From: Heterohyrax brucei
Taxonomy: Eukaryota > Chordata > Mammalia > Hyracoidea > Procaviidae
Reading direction: 5' to 3'
Assembly: GCA_028571685.1 (NCBI GenBank)
Contig: CM053162.1
Coordinates: 70,172,351 to 70,236,350, forward strand
Length of the DNA stretch: 64,000 nt
In this document: piece by piece, positions 31,737-42,500 of the stretch
How the letters are laid out: every line of letters starts with the position of its first letter
Numbering within the stretch: the first letter of the stretch is position 1
The notes under the pieces: model-generated
Database searches by the model: none
The model's input: the letters and a program-made list of their open reading frames with translations, nothing else
Told to the model about the DNA's origin: nothing
Program-made: the position numbers and the translations under genes

Positions 31737-32286
31737 TATGAAGTCTGACAATTAAATTCACCAATTCATCCCAGAAAAAAAGGCTGCATACCTCATTGCT
31801 GAGTATCACTGCGGTCACCTTGGACATGTTCCACTTGTTGGAAGCTGTGCACCAATGCCAGCACCTAGTCCACTCTTTTCCTGGAAGGGCCATCAGAGCT
31901 GTTGTCATACACAGTCTGATAATTAAGTTCATGAACTCATCTTAGAAAAAATTGCTTTGAAGGGTGGACTACGCACTGGCACCTATGCATGGCTCCCCAG
32001 AGGGGGTACTTTGAAGGTGACCACAGGGGTATTCAGCAGTGAGAAATGCAGCCCTTTTTCTACGATGAACTCACAAACTTGATTGTCAAACCACACGCAC
32101 CACCAGTTCTGAAGGCCATTCCAGAAAAAGAGTTCCAAAATTGCTCTGAAGGGTCAACTAGGAGCTGGCATCAGTGTACGGCTTCCCAAAAGGAGTGCCT
32201 TGAAGGTAACCATCCCAATGTCCAGCAGTGAAGTATGGAGCACCTTTTCTAGGATGAGGTCACAAACTGAATTGTCCTGTCACATA
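31737..32286. mobile_element. mariner-derived relic, three-arm form (copy 3)
   Basis: Arm 1 (31737-31915) runs in the same sense as copies 1 and 2, starting 'gaagtctgacaattaaattc'. Arm 2 (about 31916-32085) starts with another terminal segment 'gtctgataattaagttcatg' and then runs inverted. Arm 3 (about 32086-32286) repeats the inverted end ('gccattccagaaaaagagtt') and finishes 'actgaattgtcctgtcaca'. Transposase coding is reduced to scraps. Confidence 0.7.
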
Positions 32287-33015
32287 GAACAAAGTGTTGC
32301 CTGTCCTGCACCGTCCTCATGGTGGTAGGCGGGGGGCAGCAGGAGACTGGAAAGACAGGTGCAGGTCTAGTGACCAAAAGAAAAGTTCTTAATTTGAACA
32401 GAAAAAAGTTTCAGGGTTCTCGTATCATATAGACTACTCTTTGTGCCCTTATTCTACCCTGTGCTCATATCTCTAAAACTTCTCATTTCAGATATCCATG
32501 CATATTTTATGAATTGAGCCTAAATGTCCCATCGTCACAAATTCCTCAGCCTCCGTCTGCTCCGAGCCCGATCATTAGTGAATTCATTTCGTATTCTAGT
32601 GGCTGTCAAAGGCAGTTCGGAAGGTGTTACACTGAGCTTTGACATTAATTGATGAACACTTCAGCTCATCATAACTCTGCTGGGCTTCAGAACAGCAGGA
32701 ATTAGAAAGATGAATTTCAGAAGATGAAGCCATTGAAAAGAAATGTGACTTCAGAATCATTACTGTTGAATGCTCGGAGTTCCGTGACATCCACACAGAA
32801 TGTGACAGGGCTCCTTTCTGCCGCCAAGCCTGGGCACCTGCTGGGAGAAAGAGGGATTCCGTGAGTTGTACAGAGCCGGACCGAATCGACGGTTCCCCTT
32901 CACAGCCCTGATCCCGGGCACCCGTGAGAACTAGGCTTGCCGCCTTCTATTAACCAGTGAAGGATGAGCCGCTCCAAGGTGGGGAAAACTATTTAGGACG
33001 AAATCATTGAGAATT
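32287..33015. other. Single-copy DNA, possible conserved non-coding block
   Basis: No repeat recognised. 32560-32790 is unlike all repeats here and rich in attaat/aattgat-type motifs, so it is a candidate conserved element, untested. Confidence 0.35.
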
Positions 33016-33245
33016 TTTATTTCTCCTGTACCAGAGTGTTTGTAGAAATGAGAAATGTCACTCGTGGGCTTGCAGACAGGAACTGGGCCAGTAGAATCCC
33101 ATCATCTTTGACAAGCAGAGTATAAAAGAAAGACACAGAGCTAAGACGAAAGCTGAAGAGTTTTCGTTGGCAGCATTGGGCTTCTGCCCAGCTCTGTAGT
33201 AGCTCAGTGAGAGCTCCACAAGGGTCTTGGCCACTGCAGAGCTTT
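33016..33245 (-). other. Terminal-exon-like segment, unverified
   Basis: Minus strand: a strong pyrimidine-rich acceptor (accgtcctctcctgttttcag) borders position 33245. One frame then stays open for 61 codons to a TGA at 33058-33060. It starts SSAVAKTLVELSLSYYRAG, has an NSS sequon and a hydrophobic run AFVLALCLSFILCL followed by SKMMGFYW, suggesting a membrane anchor. AATAAA lies at 33016-33021, 37 nt past the stop. I recognise no family; upstream exons are not identified. The same bases carry a plus-strand TATA-like motif, so interpretation is open. Confidence 0.2.
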
Positions 33246-33292
33246 CTGAAAACAGGAGAGGACGGTGAAACCATCAGACAGAACTAACCTAG
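33121..33292 (+). promoter_or_regulatory. TATA-like motif and downstream splice donor, speculative
   Basis: TATAAAAG at 33121-33128 is followed about 165 bp later by a near-consensus donor (ctag|gtaagtat, gt at 33293). This could be a promoter with a first exon, but the TATA bases also lie inside the open frame of the opposite strand. Not supported by anything else. Confidence 0.12.
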
Positions 33293-33381
33293 GTAAGTAT
33301 TCAACACCCACAACTGCCATCTTAGTGTGAGCCCAAACATATCTTGGGTCACGTTCTTGAAAGAAAAACATCCAACCGACA

Positions 33382-33906
33382 TGTCTTAGTCCTCTGGTGA
33401 TGCTGTTACAGAAATGCCACAAGTTGATGACTTTAACAAAGAGAAGTTGATTCTCACACAGTGAAGTAGGCTGCAAGTCTGAATTCAGAGTCCCAGCTCC
33501 CGGGGGACACTCTATCAGCTCTGGAGGAAGGTCCCTGTGTTGCATCAGGCTGTCTTTGGTCTGAGAGCATCCTGGCACAGGAACCTCAGATCTGAAGAAC
33601 TCATTCTGCTCCCATTACCACTTTCTTGATAAGATGAGGTCCCCACCTCTCTGCTTGCTCCCCTTGCCTTTCATCTTTTGTAGGATAAAAGGTGTCACAA
33701 ACCACATTCCAAGGAAATGCCCTTAGCAAGAGTGATACAGTCCCACCCTAATCTCCTTTAACATAATCCAGCCTATTAACCACAGGGAGAGATCAGCATT
33801 TATAGCACAGGAAAACCACAAAATGGAGGACAATCACAAAATACTGGAATCCATGACACAGCCAAATTTTTACACTCATTTTGGGGACACAATTCAGTCC
33901 ATGACA
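33382..33906 (-). mobile_element. Solo MaLR-type LTR
   Basis: Starts 'tgtcttagtcctctggtgat' and ends 'gacacaattcagtccatgac' + a; 525 bp. Inside are 'ctctctgcttgctccccttg' and 'ggataaaaggtgtcacaaac'. Flanks CGACA/CAACA match at four of five bases, a possible eroded target duplication. Confidence 0.87.
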
Positions 33907-34106
33907 CAACACATATGATGACTTCACTTTTCCTTTCCTTCTCTTGAAAATATTTCAATGAAGGTGGGTTGGTTGGTTGTCCTGGTTTAATTTTCATTTG
34001 TACTCTTACCTGTAGGCTTTCAACTGGTCACAAGAAAGGCCATGTGCCAAGAGGCCTAGGAAAATGTGGAGGAACTTACAGGGATTTATGAAGAAGTTTT
34101 CTCCTT

Positions 34107-34325
34107 GAGGTCCCTGGGTGGCAGTGCAAGCTGCTTGCTATTGGCTTCTAACCTGAAGTCTGGCCAACTGGAACCCACCTGCTGCTAAGTAAAGACCCAC
34201 CTGCTTGTTTCTATAAAGCCTACATCCAAGGACAGCCAACGGGGCGGTTCTGCTCTGTAACAAGCGGCGTTGCCATGAGTCAGAATCAATGGGACGGCAA
34301 TGTGGTTTTTTGTTCATTTGTTTGT
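34107..34325 (+). repeat. AfroSINE, long-body variant
   Basis: 'gaggtccctgggtggcagtg', body with 'cctgcttgtttctataaagc', 'gcggttctgctctgtaacaa', and tail 'gggacggcaatgtggttttt'. Confidence 0.8.
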
Positions 34326-34429
34326 TGTTTTGCCTTATGGTGAGGGCAGGCAAGTAATTATCTAGGTATTTAGAGAATATTCAGTTGCTCAGAGAAATGA
34401 ATAATTACACCTCTTTTGAAAGACTATGG

Positions 34430-34605
34430 CCAATACGTTTTGGAAGTAGATCACAAATCCTCCCTCGTCTGTCTTAGCCCAGAAGCTGCCCTGTAACGCG
34501 TCCACTACGGGGGCTCTCCTGGTATTGGAAACAGCAGTGACCTGACTCCTAGTGTCACAGCAGCACACGAGCCACCATAGTACAACCAACTGACAGATGA
34601 GCGGT
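34430..34605 (-). repeat. RTE 5'-end segment, minus strand
   Basis: 'cctcgtctgtcttagcccag', 'ctctcctggtattggaaaca' and 'ccatagtacaaccaactgac' follow the RTE 5' region in reverse (compare 4440-4600). It sits head-on against the RTE 3' end below. Confidence 0.65.
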
Positions 34606-34885
34606 TGGAGAAGTACTGCCAGAATGTTCCTTTGAAGCGAAGATGGTAAGACTTCATTTTGCGTACTTTGGTCGTGTTACCAAGAGTAATTGGTCTCTAG
34701 AAAAGGACATCGTGCTTGTGGGAGAGGAGGGCTGGCGAAGAAGAGGAAGCCCCTCAATACACGGGCTCAAGAGGAACGCTGATTGCGAGAGTGACGCAGG
34801 CGTGGGCAGGTTTCACACTGTTGTACTCAGGGTAGCGATGTGTTGGAATAGACTGACGGCACCTGACAACAACACATCGCCTCTG
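34606..34885 (+). mobile_element. RTE 3' end, plus strand
   Basis: 'gaagtactgccagaatgttc', 'actttggtcgtgttaccaag', 'ggtttcacactgttgtactc' and the tail 'gacggcacctgacaacaac'. Parallel to 49888-50275. Confidence 0.85.
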
Positions 34886-34899
34886 GGCAGGTAGAGTGC

Positions 34900-35075
34900 G
34901 GGCATCTACATGCTTTCACTTCTCACATCCACTATGCGAAGGAAAGACTACGATTATCTTTAATTTACAAACATGTAAGCCGAGGCTAGCGAATTTTAAG
35001 TCATAGAGTTGGTAAATTCTGTACCTAGTTTCACTCCCAGGTACCTTAAGCCCAGAGCCCAATACACCACTCGGC
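34900..35075 (+). repeat. MIR SINE
   Basis: 'ttatctttaatttacaaaca', 'tgtaagccgaggctagcgaa', then 'taccttaagcccagagccc' reproduce the MIR order in a diverged copy. Confidence 0.6.
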
Positions 35076-35449
35076 TGCGTTCCCTGGCTCGGCTGACTTG
35101 CTCATCAGGGGTATGGAGGAAGCCTTTCCCAGCTGAAGGTAAATAACAATAATTCTCACTAAGTCCAGTGTTTCATGCAGCCAACTGACTAAGTGATGCA
35201 ATTTAAGACACAATAGGATGTTTCTGGGATAGGTCAATATTCTTAAAGATTACAGTGACATGGCTGGTAATCATAGTCATGCAGATCACAGATTGTCAGC
35301 TCTCTGGAGAATACTGCATTCAGTCCTGTGCCTCAAAACTTTTCATAAATGTAGAAGCCAAGAAAGTAAGCCATTGCAGTGATTATATTTTCTTGACTCC
35401 AGCATGTATCTCGCATTCCTATGAATTTATTTCCTGTTGCATGCACTTT
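35076..35449. other. Single-copy DNA
   Basis: No repeat or coding signal recognised. Confidence 0.4.
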
Positions 35450-35612
35450 TAAGGAATCCATGGTGGCATAGTGATTAAATGTATGCTGGCTAATCAAAAG
35501 ATCAGCAGTTCGAGTCCACTAAGAGCTCCTTGGAAACTCTACAGAACAGTTCTAAACTGTCTATAGGGTCATTAGGAGAGGGAAACAGCTCAACAACAGT
35601 GAGTGAGTATAC
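35450..35612 (+). repeat. AfroSINE
   Basis: 'ggaatccatggtggcatagt', B-box 'gttcgagtccact', 'gctccttggaaactctacag', tail 'cagctcaacaacagtgag'. Confidence 0.88.
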
Positions 35613-36308
35613 TGTTAAACATATTTATTTTTCCAGTGGTGAGTGTAATATGTGCTAACATGGAGGATCAGATGGTCACCAGGTAGACACGGACATCCAG
35701 CTTCAAGACTTACTCCAAGAATTTAAGGAATAATGAGGGACAGAGTGTCCAAAAGTCCATAACTGCCCATGACATGCCCTGACTGCCCTGTCTCTGAGTT
35801 AGGACGTATTTGGCAGAGAGTGATGTACAGAGCACGTACTGGATGGGTGCAGCTAGCATTAACGAGAAAGGGTGTTAGTTTAGGCTCAGATACTATAAGC
35901 AGCTCTAAACAGACAAGGTATTTCTTGCTAAAGGCACGTCGCAGATAAGCACTCTCCCAATATTAAACACCATTCACCCGTTTGCTGGAAGGTTATTATC
36001 AGTGTGCACACAAACAGACCTGACCAGGAAAAGCTTCCTCCAGCCCTTCCCCCAGAGAGTGACAGAATAGATTCAGGCTGGCTGCTAATCCTTTCCTTCC
36101 AAATACACTCAAGGAGACAGCCAAGAAAAATGTATATGTACATATGTATTTTTAAAAAGGTGAAAACAGAAATCATGTAGAATTAATAAGAACCAACAAT
36201 CCCGAAATATTTACTATCAAAAATATCTGGTTGTGCTTCATTCCAATCATTTTTCTCTATAGACACTTTTCTATGCAAACCAATTACTGTGAATTTACAC
36301 ATCTGTAT
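35613..36308. other. Single-copy DNA
   Basis: No family recognised; the AT-rich end (36120-36180) has tatgtacatatgta. No credible frame. Confidence 0.4.
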
Positions 36309-36472
36309 ATGCTGAGCTGGTGGTGTAGTTGTTAAGAGCTGCAGCTGTTTACCAAAAGGTAGGCGGTTCGTACCTACTAGGCACTCCTTGGAAACCCTGC
36401 GGGGCAGTTGGTTCTCTTCTGTCCTGTAGGGTCTCTGTGAGTCTGAATCGACCCCACAGTAACATGTATGTG
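36309..36472 (+). repeat. AfroSINE
   Basis: 'gagctggtggtgtagttgtt', B-box 'ggttcgtacctac', 'ggaaaccctgcggggcagtt', 'gtcctgtagggtctctgtga', 'aatcgaccccacagtaac'. Confidence 0.87.
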
Positions 36473-37471
36473 TATATGCCACATTTGTCTTAAGTTTGAC
36501 CCAAAGGCATTTGTGGGTGCTGAGGACAGTCTGTCGGATGTGGCAGGAGACAGTGAGACTCACCCAGGAATACCAAAAGGCAAACAGAATTCAGACTCAC
36601 AGGTCTCAAAGAGGAAATAATAACACACCTCCACACAGGGCCACTCAGGCAGTGGTACCCAGGGAGAAGATAAGAACCAGTTGGACCCACAGGATTCTTG
36701 TATGTTATTCAGGGCTATCAGACACTGAAATCTTACTGGTCAAGTTAAAAGTTCCCAGGGCATCAACGAGGAAACAGGGGAAATTTTCATTATAAGGAGT
36801 TACATGGGGCATGACCAGGAGTGGCATCGGCCATTAAGAGACCATTACACACGGGCAATAGAGTCTATCACGGGAAAGGCTGTGTGGCCCAGCCAGGACG
36901 GCCAGGTGGCCAGGCGGCCACAGCTGTTGAGAGATGGGGTGAAGAGGCAGGAACAGCGGTGTCAGAAACTAGGTGAAAGGGAAACCAGGAGGAATTAACG
37001 GTGCTGAGGTAGCATGTTATGTGAGACACAAATTGGCCTAATGATGGCATTGAAAACCATATATTACCCTGGCCAGTACACAGGCACCACATTCTCATAT
37101 GTCCAAATAACCTCTCCAAATAACATTTTTAGTAATTGTGTGCTATTGTGGCATTTGGGCACACCACCTTACTTAATAAATAGCCATTACTGTGGATTTA
37201 GATGATTATACACTGATGGACTCTTCACTCCAGAAAATTTATAATCCACACTACACTCCCCAGGGTATTTCTTTACACAGTTCCCAACACTATGTTTTAT
37301 TATATATTTTTTTTAATTTCAGCAATCAGGTAGGAACCTCCAGTGGCCTGGGGTTCTGGGCAGCTACATTTGGTAGAAGTCTCCCACTGCCCCACATCAA
37401 CCATGTTCCTTGAACAAGAGGCAAACACCTGTCGTGTTCAGTCCTTCATGTTTGGATGGTGCTCTGTTATT
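36473..37471. other. Single-copy or unassigned DNA
   Basis: 36500-37160 is moderately GC-rich and could be an unassigned old LTR ('gccattaagagaccattaca'), but no paired ends are found. A 99-codon frame (36496-36795) lacks any domain. Confidence 0.35.
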
Positions 37472-37645
37472 CCAGAGTCCTGGTGGTCAGTGGTTAAGGA
37501 CTCAGCTGCTAACCAAGAGGTCATCAGTTTGAATCCATCAGCTGCTTGCCCCTTCGGAACTCTGTGGGGTAGCTCTATGCTGTCCTGTAGGGTCTCTACG
37601 AGCTGGAATTAATAGCATCCTACTTGGTTTGTTTGGTTTTGATTT
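37472..37645 (+). repeat. AfroSINE
   Basis: 'agtcctggtggtcagtggtt', 'gtttgaatccatcagctgct', 'ctgtggggtagctctatgct', tail 'cttggtttgtttggttttga'. Confidence 0.88.
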
Positions 37646-38084
37646 GTTACTTCAGCACAATGTAGTCCATCCCTGCTGATGCATTTGCAAATATTTTCCA
37701 GGTCTTTTAAATTTACTTATTTTGTCTTTTCTATCTTCTTTTTTCTGCTGTACATCTGTTTCTTTAATGACAAACCTCTCAAGATTTGAACATTTTGAAT
37801 TTCTCCTTTGCTTGTCTTTTACTTTAAAAAGCATTGAAAACTTTTGTGCTGGATAGAAATACAATAAATATTCATCTATGTTCCCCTCTAGTTCTTTTGT
37901 AACTTTGGTTTTTACATTTAATTCTTTTTAAAATAGCATTTGCTGTGCTTTTTTTTTCTAATCATGGGAGCAACACATGCTCAAAGCAAAAAACTTCAGA
38001 GATGTCACCAAGAATAAGTGAAATAAAGACAGAAATTTTCTGTTATGTAATCCCCGAACAATAAGCAGTACTAGGCATTTCTTT

Positions 38085-38245
38085 GGAGCACTGTGGGCAC
38101 TGGGGCTCAGATCTTGGCTGCTAACCCAAAGGTGGGCAGTATGAATGCAACAGCTACTCCTTGGAAACGCTGTGGGGCAGAAAGGTTTTACCCTATATGG
38201 TCGTTATGGGTCGGAATCAACTCAGCGGCTACAGGTTTTGTGAAG
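38085..38245 (+). repeat. AfroSINE nested in old L1
   Basis: 'ggctgctaacccaaaggtgg', 'ctactccttggaaacgctgt', 'atatggtcgttatgggtcgg', 'aatcaactcagcggctacag'. Confidence 0.87.
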
Positions 38246-38842
38246 CATTTAGTTACATGTTGTGAGCCTTTCCCCTTCCCTGAGAAATATGCTGCTGTGA
38301 ATAAATGCAATGATGCTCGATCAAGTGTCTTGAAGCTCATTTTTTCAATGACACAAAACATCATGAATCTTTTTCAAGTATTTCCAAGTCAAATACTTAA
38401 TTTCTGTTTGATATTTTGTGATATGAGTACATCAAATGTTATTTTTAAGATTCATTGATTTGAGGCCTTAAGGTTATTTCTTAGTATTATGAATCACATT
38501 GTGATGAGTATATTACACATATGCCTTTGTCTACACTAATGGTAATTTCCAAATATAAATTGCAAATGGTATGCACAGTACTTTTCATACATGCTGTCAA
38601 AATTTCCTCCAGAAATGGTGTACCAATTTATATGCCCCTGGATCGACTTCACAGCATTCTTCTCACTTCTGGATATTATCATGCTTTTTCATCATTCCCA
38701 GTTATAAACTAAAAATTGCTCCTGGACATTTCACAGTTAGAAAAGTTGAGCATCTTCCCATCTGTTGACTGAGCGATGGAAGTTCTTTTTTTAAGAATTG
38801 CCTATTCATGTCTTCTAACCATTTTAAGTCAGAATGTTTCTC

Positions 38843-39059
38843 TGTCTTAGTTACTAGTGCTACCATGACAGAAATACCACAAGTGGGTGGCTTTAAAGAA
38901 CAGAAGTTTATTTTCTCACAATTCTGTAGGCTAAAAGTTCAGATCAGGATGCTTGTCTTGTCACTTCCTCCTGTGGGGCTTTCTCCTAATTTGTGGTGTC
39001 CGTCAGTGATTCTTGGGGTCTAACACATCTTTTGGAAGGACACAGTTTAACCCACAGCA
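38843..39059 (-). mobile_element. MaLR-type LTR, internally deleted
   Basis: Outer end 'tgtcttagttactagtgcta', 'gtttattttctcacaattct', and the other end 'ggacacagtttaacccacag'. Only about 217 bp, so the middle of the LTR is lost while both termini remain. Confidence 0.82.
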
Positions 39060-39344
39060 TCCTTCTTTCCTTATAAATACACCCATAACTCTTTCAGGTT
39101 CATCAACTCTTTGTCTCATATAGGTTGCAGATAGCTTTTTCATTTTCTCTTTTCACTCTTAGTTTTACTTAATTTTTTAAACATGAAGAGGATTTATTTA
39201 TATAGTCATATTAACCGCTGTTTTTATGTAGGGTATATTTGTTTCTTCCTGTGCCCAGAAGGACTTTCTCACCAATGTTACATAAATAAAAGCTTTCTCT
39301 CATCCTTCAGTCCCTACTTTTCCACTCTCCTACCTGAGAACAGA

Positions 39345-39516
39345 AAACCTGGTGGTGCAGTGGTTAAACACTACAACTCCTAACAAAAAGGTCATCAGTT
39401 CAAACACATCAGGTGCTCCTTGAAGATTCTATGGGGCAGTTCTGCTCTGTCCTATAGGGTCGCTGTGGATCAAAACCAACTCGATGGCAGTGGATTTGGG
39501 GTTTTTGGCTCTGAGA
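39345..39516 (+). repeat. AfroSINE
   Basis: 'aacctggtggtgcagtggtt', 'gttcaaacacatcaggtgct', 'cctatagggtcgctgtggat', 'ctcgatggcagtggatttgg'. Confidence 0.9.
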
Positions 39517-39517
39517 A

Positions 39518-39735
39518 CAGAGTCCCTGGGTCTCATAAATGGTTAATGAGTCCAGCTGCCAACCAAAGAGGTTGGAGGTCTGAGTCCACCCAGCAATACA
39601 CCAGGAGAAAGGCCGGGAGTTCCACTTCAGAAAAAGCAACCATTCTAAACTCTGGGGAGCACAATTCTGCTCTGCTACACGTGGGTCACCGTTAGTCAGA
39701 GTCGGGTCAGTGGCAACTGGTTTACACGGGAACAA
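39518..39735 (+). repeat. AfroSINE, RTE-SINE-like body variant
   Basis: 'agagtccctgggtctcataa', body 'gagaaaggccgggagttcca' and 'ctctggggagcacaattctg', tail 'cagtggcaactggtttacac'. Tandem to the previous copy. Confidence 0.83.
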
Positions 39736-40579
39736 ACAATTTCAGTTCCCGCTAGCCTAGCCCGCTTCCTGAAGAGCAGTGGTATATGCTGGCCATCCCC
39801 TCCTGTTTCTAGGACTTTTGCCCCACTGAGGTTTTTGTAGCATAAAAGAAGCAGAGTTGGAGTAACAAATGTGTAAGGAAGTAACTAAGTAGATGGCACA
39901 TGGGACAGCTAGGAAATTTAGAATCGTGGTTAAAGTGGAGGGGACCCACCTAACCCAGGGTTAGAGTGGGTGACTGAAAGATAGCATCCAGTTTCATCTC
40001 ATTCAAAACAGGGGAGATGTGGGAATTTCCTTCGCACCATCACAAGGTGTCTAGTGTTCATGAACCCACCGTAAATTCCTGGGGAGGTTTACAAATGTCT
40101 TAAGTCATTGAACATGCAGGATTCAACACAGAATGGAATGCCAAGTGAGTCCCGAATACAGACTAGCATCAGTCCTTTTGGATGACCAGCAGGTCATGTG
40201 ATGCTCTCGTCGTTGTGGATTAGTGGTCCTCACGGGATAGCAAAAAGAAGGACAATGGAGTGCTCACTAGATTCTCGTGGTCCCCTGTCTTTGTAATCCC
40301 TCCCCTTCTCTTCCTGCCTGGGGCATCTTTTACCTGGTCTGCAATGAGGAAAAGCAGGGATCTAAATATTTCTGGATCTGCAGTGAATGGCCTATATCTC
40401 ACTATCTCTGTTGAAAGGAGTGGAGAGAAGCCTCAGGGTACAATAGAAGAATGAAATGAGCACAGAAATGATAAAAGCTTGTCAACTAATTATCAGAGTT
40501 TTCTATCTCAAAAAATAAAACAGAAAACAATCAGCACATTTAGGTAGGAAGCCAACCAATTAAAAGAATACTGTGTAGC
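39736..40579. other. Single-copy DNA
   Basis: No family or domain recognised. Overlapping sense/antisense frames at 40220-40454 are short. Confidence 0.4.
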
Positions 40580-40728
40580 TCACAGGAAACCCTGGGCCTA
40601 GTGGCTAGATGCTGTGTCTGCTAACTGGATTCTAGCCAAGTACTCCTTGGAAATTCTACTGGACAGTTCTCCTCTGTCCTATAGTGTTGCTATGAGTTGG
40701 AATCAACTTGACAACAGTGGGTTTGACT
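40580..40728 (+). repeat. AfroSINE, head eroded
   Basis: 'aaccctgggcctagtggcta', 'gtactccttggaaattctac', 'ctatagtgttgctatgagtt', 'acttgacaacagtgggtttg'. Confidence 0.85.
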
Positions 40729-40934
40729 TTGGAGATACGTAGCTCACAGAATCATCTGATGGTTGGAAACCAGGTTCAGGAAGTCCTGCCAGTATAACTT
40801 CTAAAATCATGCCACAAAAGTCTTTCAGTGAGGACATGGCTGTAATCACTTCCAAACAAACACACACTGTGGCGTCACCAGCACCAGTAACTCTGGACCC
40901 TCCACACTGTCTCCTGCAACACTGTGACAGCTCC

Positions 40935-41260
40935 CCGATGACAATCATTACATGTCAACTTGACTAGGCAGTGATGCTCAGTGGTTTGGCAGTTATTGAC
41001 CTGGATGGTCTTCAATAACGTGATATAATCATTTTCCATGATGTCATCCAATCAGATGAAAGGTGAGGTTCCTCAGGGCTGTGACCAAGGTCATATATTC
41101 TTACCCTGGATGTCAGGGAATCTGGGAAAGCAAAAATCTATTCTCTTCAACAGACTGACTCTACCTCCCATGGAGATTGGTAAAATGGAAAGTTCCCTGC
41201 CACAGGAAAGAGTTTGGGTGATGAGATGCCAAAATATAATGACAAATGTCTTCTAAATTA
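40935..41260 (+). repeat. LTR-like repeat fragment
   Basis: 'acatgtcaacttgactaggc', 'cagtggtttggcagttattg' and 'ccaatcagatgaaaggtgag' have the order of an ERV LTR 5' part. 3' end not found; family uncertain. Confidence 0.35.
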
Positions 41261-41384
41261 ATATTTCAAAATAGTATCCTGACTCAATCATTTAAAGCCA
41301 TATAATTACCTTTTATGTCTTTGGTTTCCACACTTGAATTCAGTCACTTGTTATTTTTATGGATCCTTTATAAGATAGGTGTAT

Positions 41385-42050
41385 CAGTTAAAATTAGATT
41401 CAGCTGCAAGTAACAGAGAGACTAAAAATAACAAAGATTTTAAAAGTTTAATTTTTTTCTCAAGTTAAAGAAATACAGTAGTCTTGAATAAGAATGACAT
41501 TCCATGGTGACAACACCCAGTCTCCTTCAATCTTGTTGCTCTGCCACCTGTAATTTTCCTTTCCAAGGCATGTATATCATTAAATAGCCTTTGAAAAAAC
41601 AACAAACAAACCCATTGCTGTTAATTCCACCTCACTGCAACCCAATGAGAGAGTAGAACCATCCCATAGTGTTTGTAAGGAGCAGCTGCTGGGTTCAAAC
41701 TGCTGACCTTTTGATGAATAGCTGTAGTTCTTAACCACTGCACCACCAGGGCTTTAAGTAGCCACTAAAACTACAAATATTATATTCAGACTCTGGCCAC
41801 TAAGAATAAGGCAACAGAGAAGACAGGCATACCCTTAAGACACTTTCAATAAGTCATGCACACCATTCATACTGATTTACATCCCATTTGGGATAATTAA
41901 TAAATTAGACACTTGGCCAGTTTAGCTGTAAGGGAAGGTGAGAGACTATCTACATTCCAAGAGGCCATGTGACCAGCTAAAAGTTAGGGGTTCAACTAAC
42001 ATGTAAGACAAGAAAAATGGATCTCATGGGACAACTACAAGTCTTTGCCA
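41385..42050. repeat. Ancient interspersed repeat with nested SINE
   Basis: 'attcagctgcaagtaacaga' and, beyond the SINE, 'aggccatgtgaccagctaaa' are landmarks of an old pan-mammalian repeat whose name I cannot fix. The two halves flank the SINE at 41597-41762. Confidence 0.45.
41597..41762 (-). repeat. AfroSINE
   Basis: 'acaacaaacaaacccattgc', 'gggttcaaactgctgacctt' and 'cttaaccactgcaccaccag'. Standard short body in reverse. Confidence 0.88.
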
Positions 42051-42500
42051 CAGTGAAGCACCTTTATACTTGAGAGTGTGGAATTACAGAAAATTAAATT
42101 CCCTATCAAAGATTTTGTCAGAGGGGGTAGAGTCAAGATGGCAGACTAAACACACATCTCCCTAAATCCCGACGGAAACCAAGACCTGAACTGATAACTA
42201 AATGGAGCCTTTCGGACACCTGGCGAGCCCTAGGATGCAGCACAAGACTGTTCATTTGGACTTCATACCACTGAACAGAAAACCTCCCTCTTTTGCTGAT
42301 CACACTCTCTATGAGCACGGCCTTACACCAACTGAAGGTAACTCACCATTTTAATTTTTTTTTCTCTGTCTTAGCTGGGGGGGCAAAGCTGGGACTTCAC
42401 TAGCTGCTAATCACACCTGCACTGCTGGTGGGATCGGCAAGCAAAATTATCACATTTTGAGAGCCCAGCTTTGGACTCTGTTAATTTCGGCACCTTTCAG

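Larger units (their letters stand above)
37650..39335 (-). mobile_element. Old L1, minus strand, with nested SINE and LTR
   Basis: The anti-sense ORF2 3' signature 'tcctccagaaatggtgtacc' plus 'aatttatatgcccc' occurs near 38606-38640, and 'gttgagcatcttcccatctg' near 38745. It continues after the LTR with 'aggatttatttatatagtca' and 'cccagaaggactttctcacc'. Split by SINE 38085-38245 and LTR fragment 38843-39059. Heavily decayed. Confidence 0.65.
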
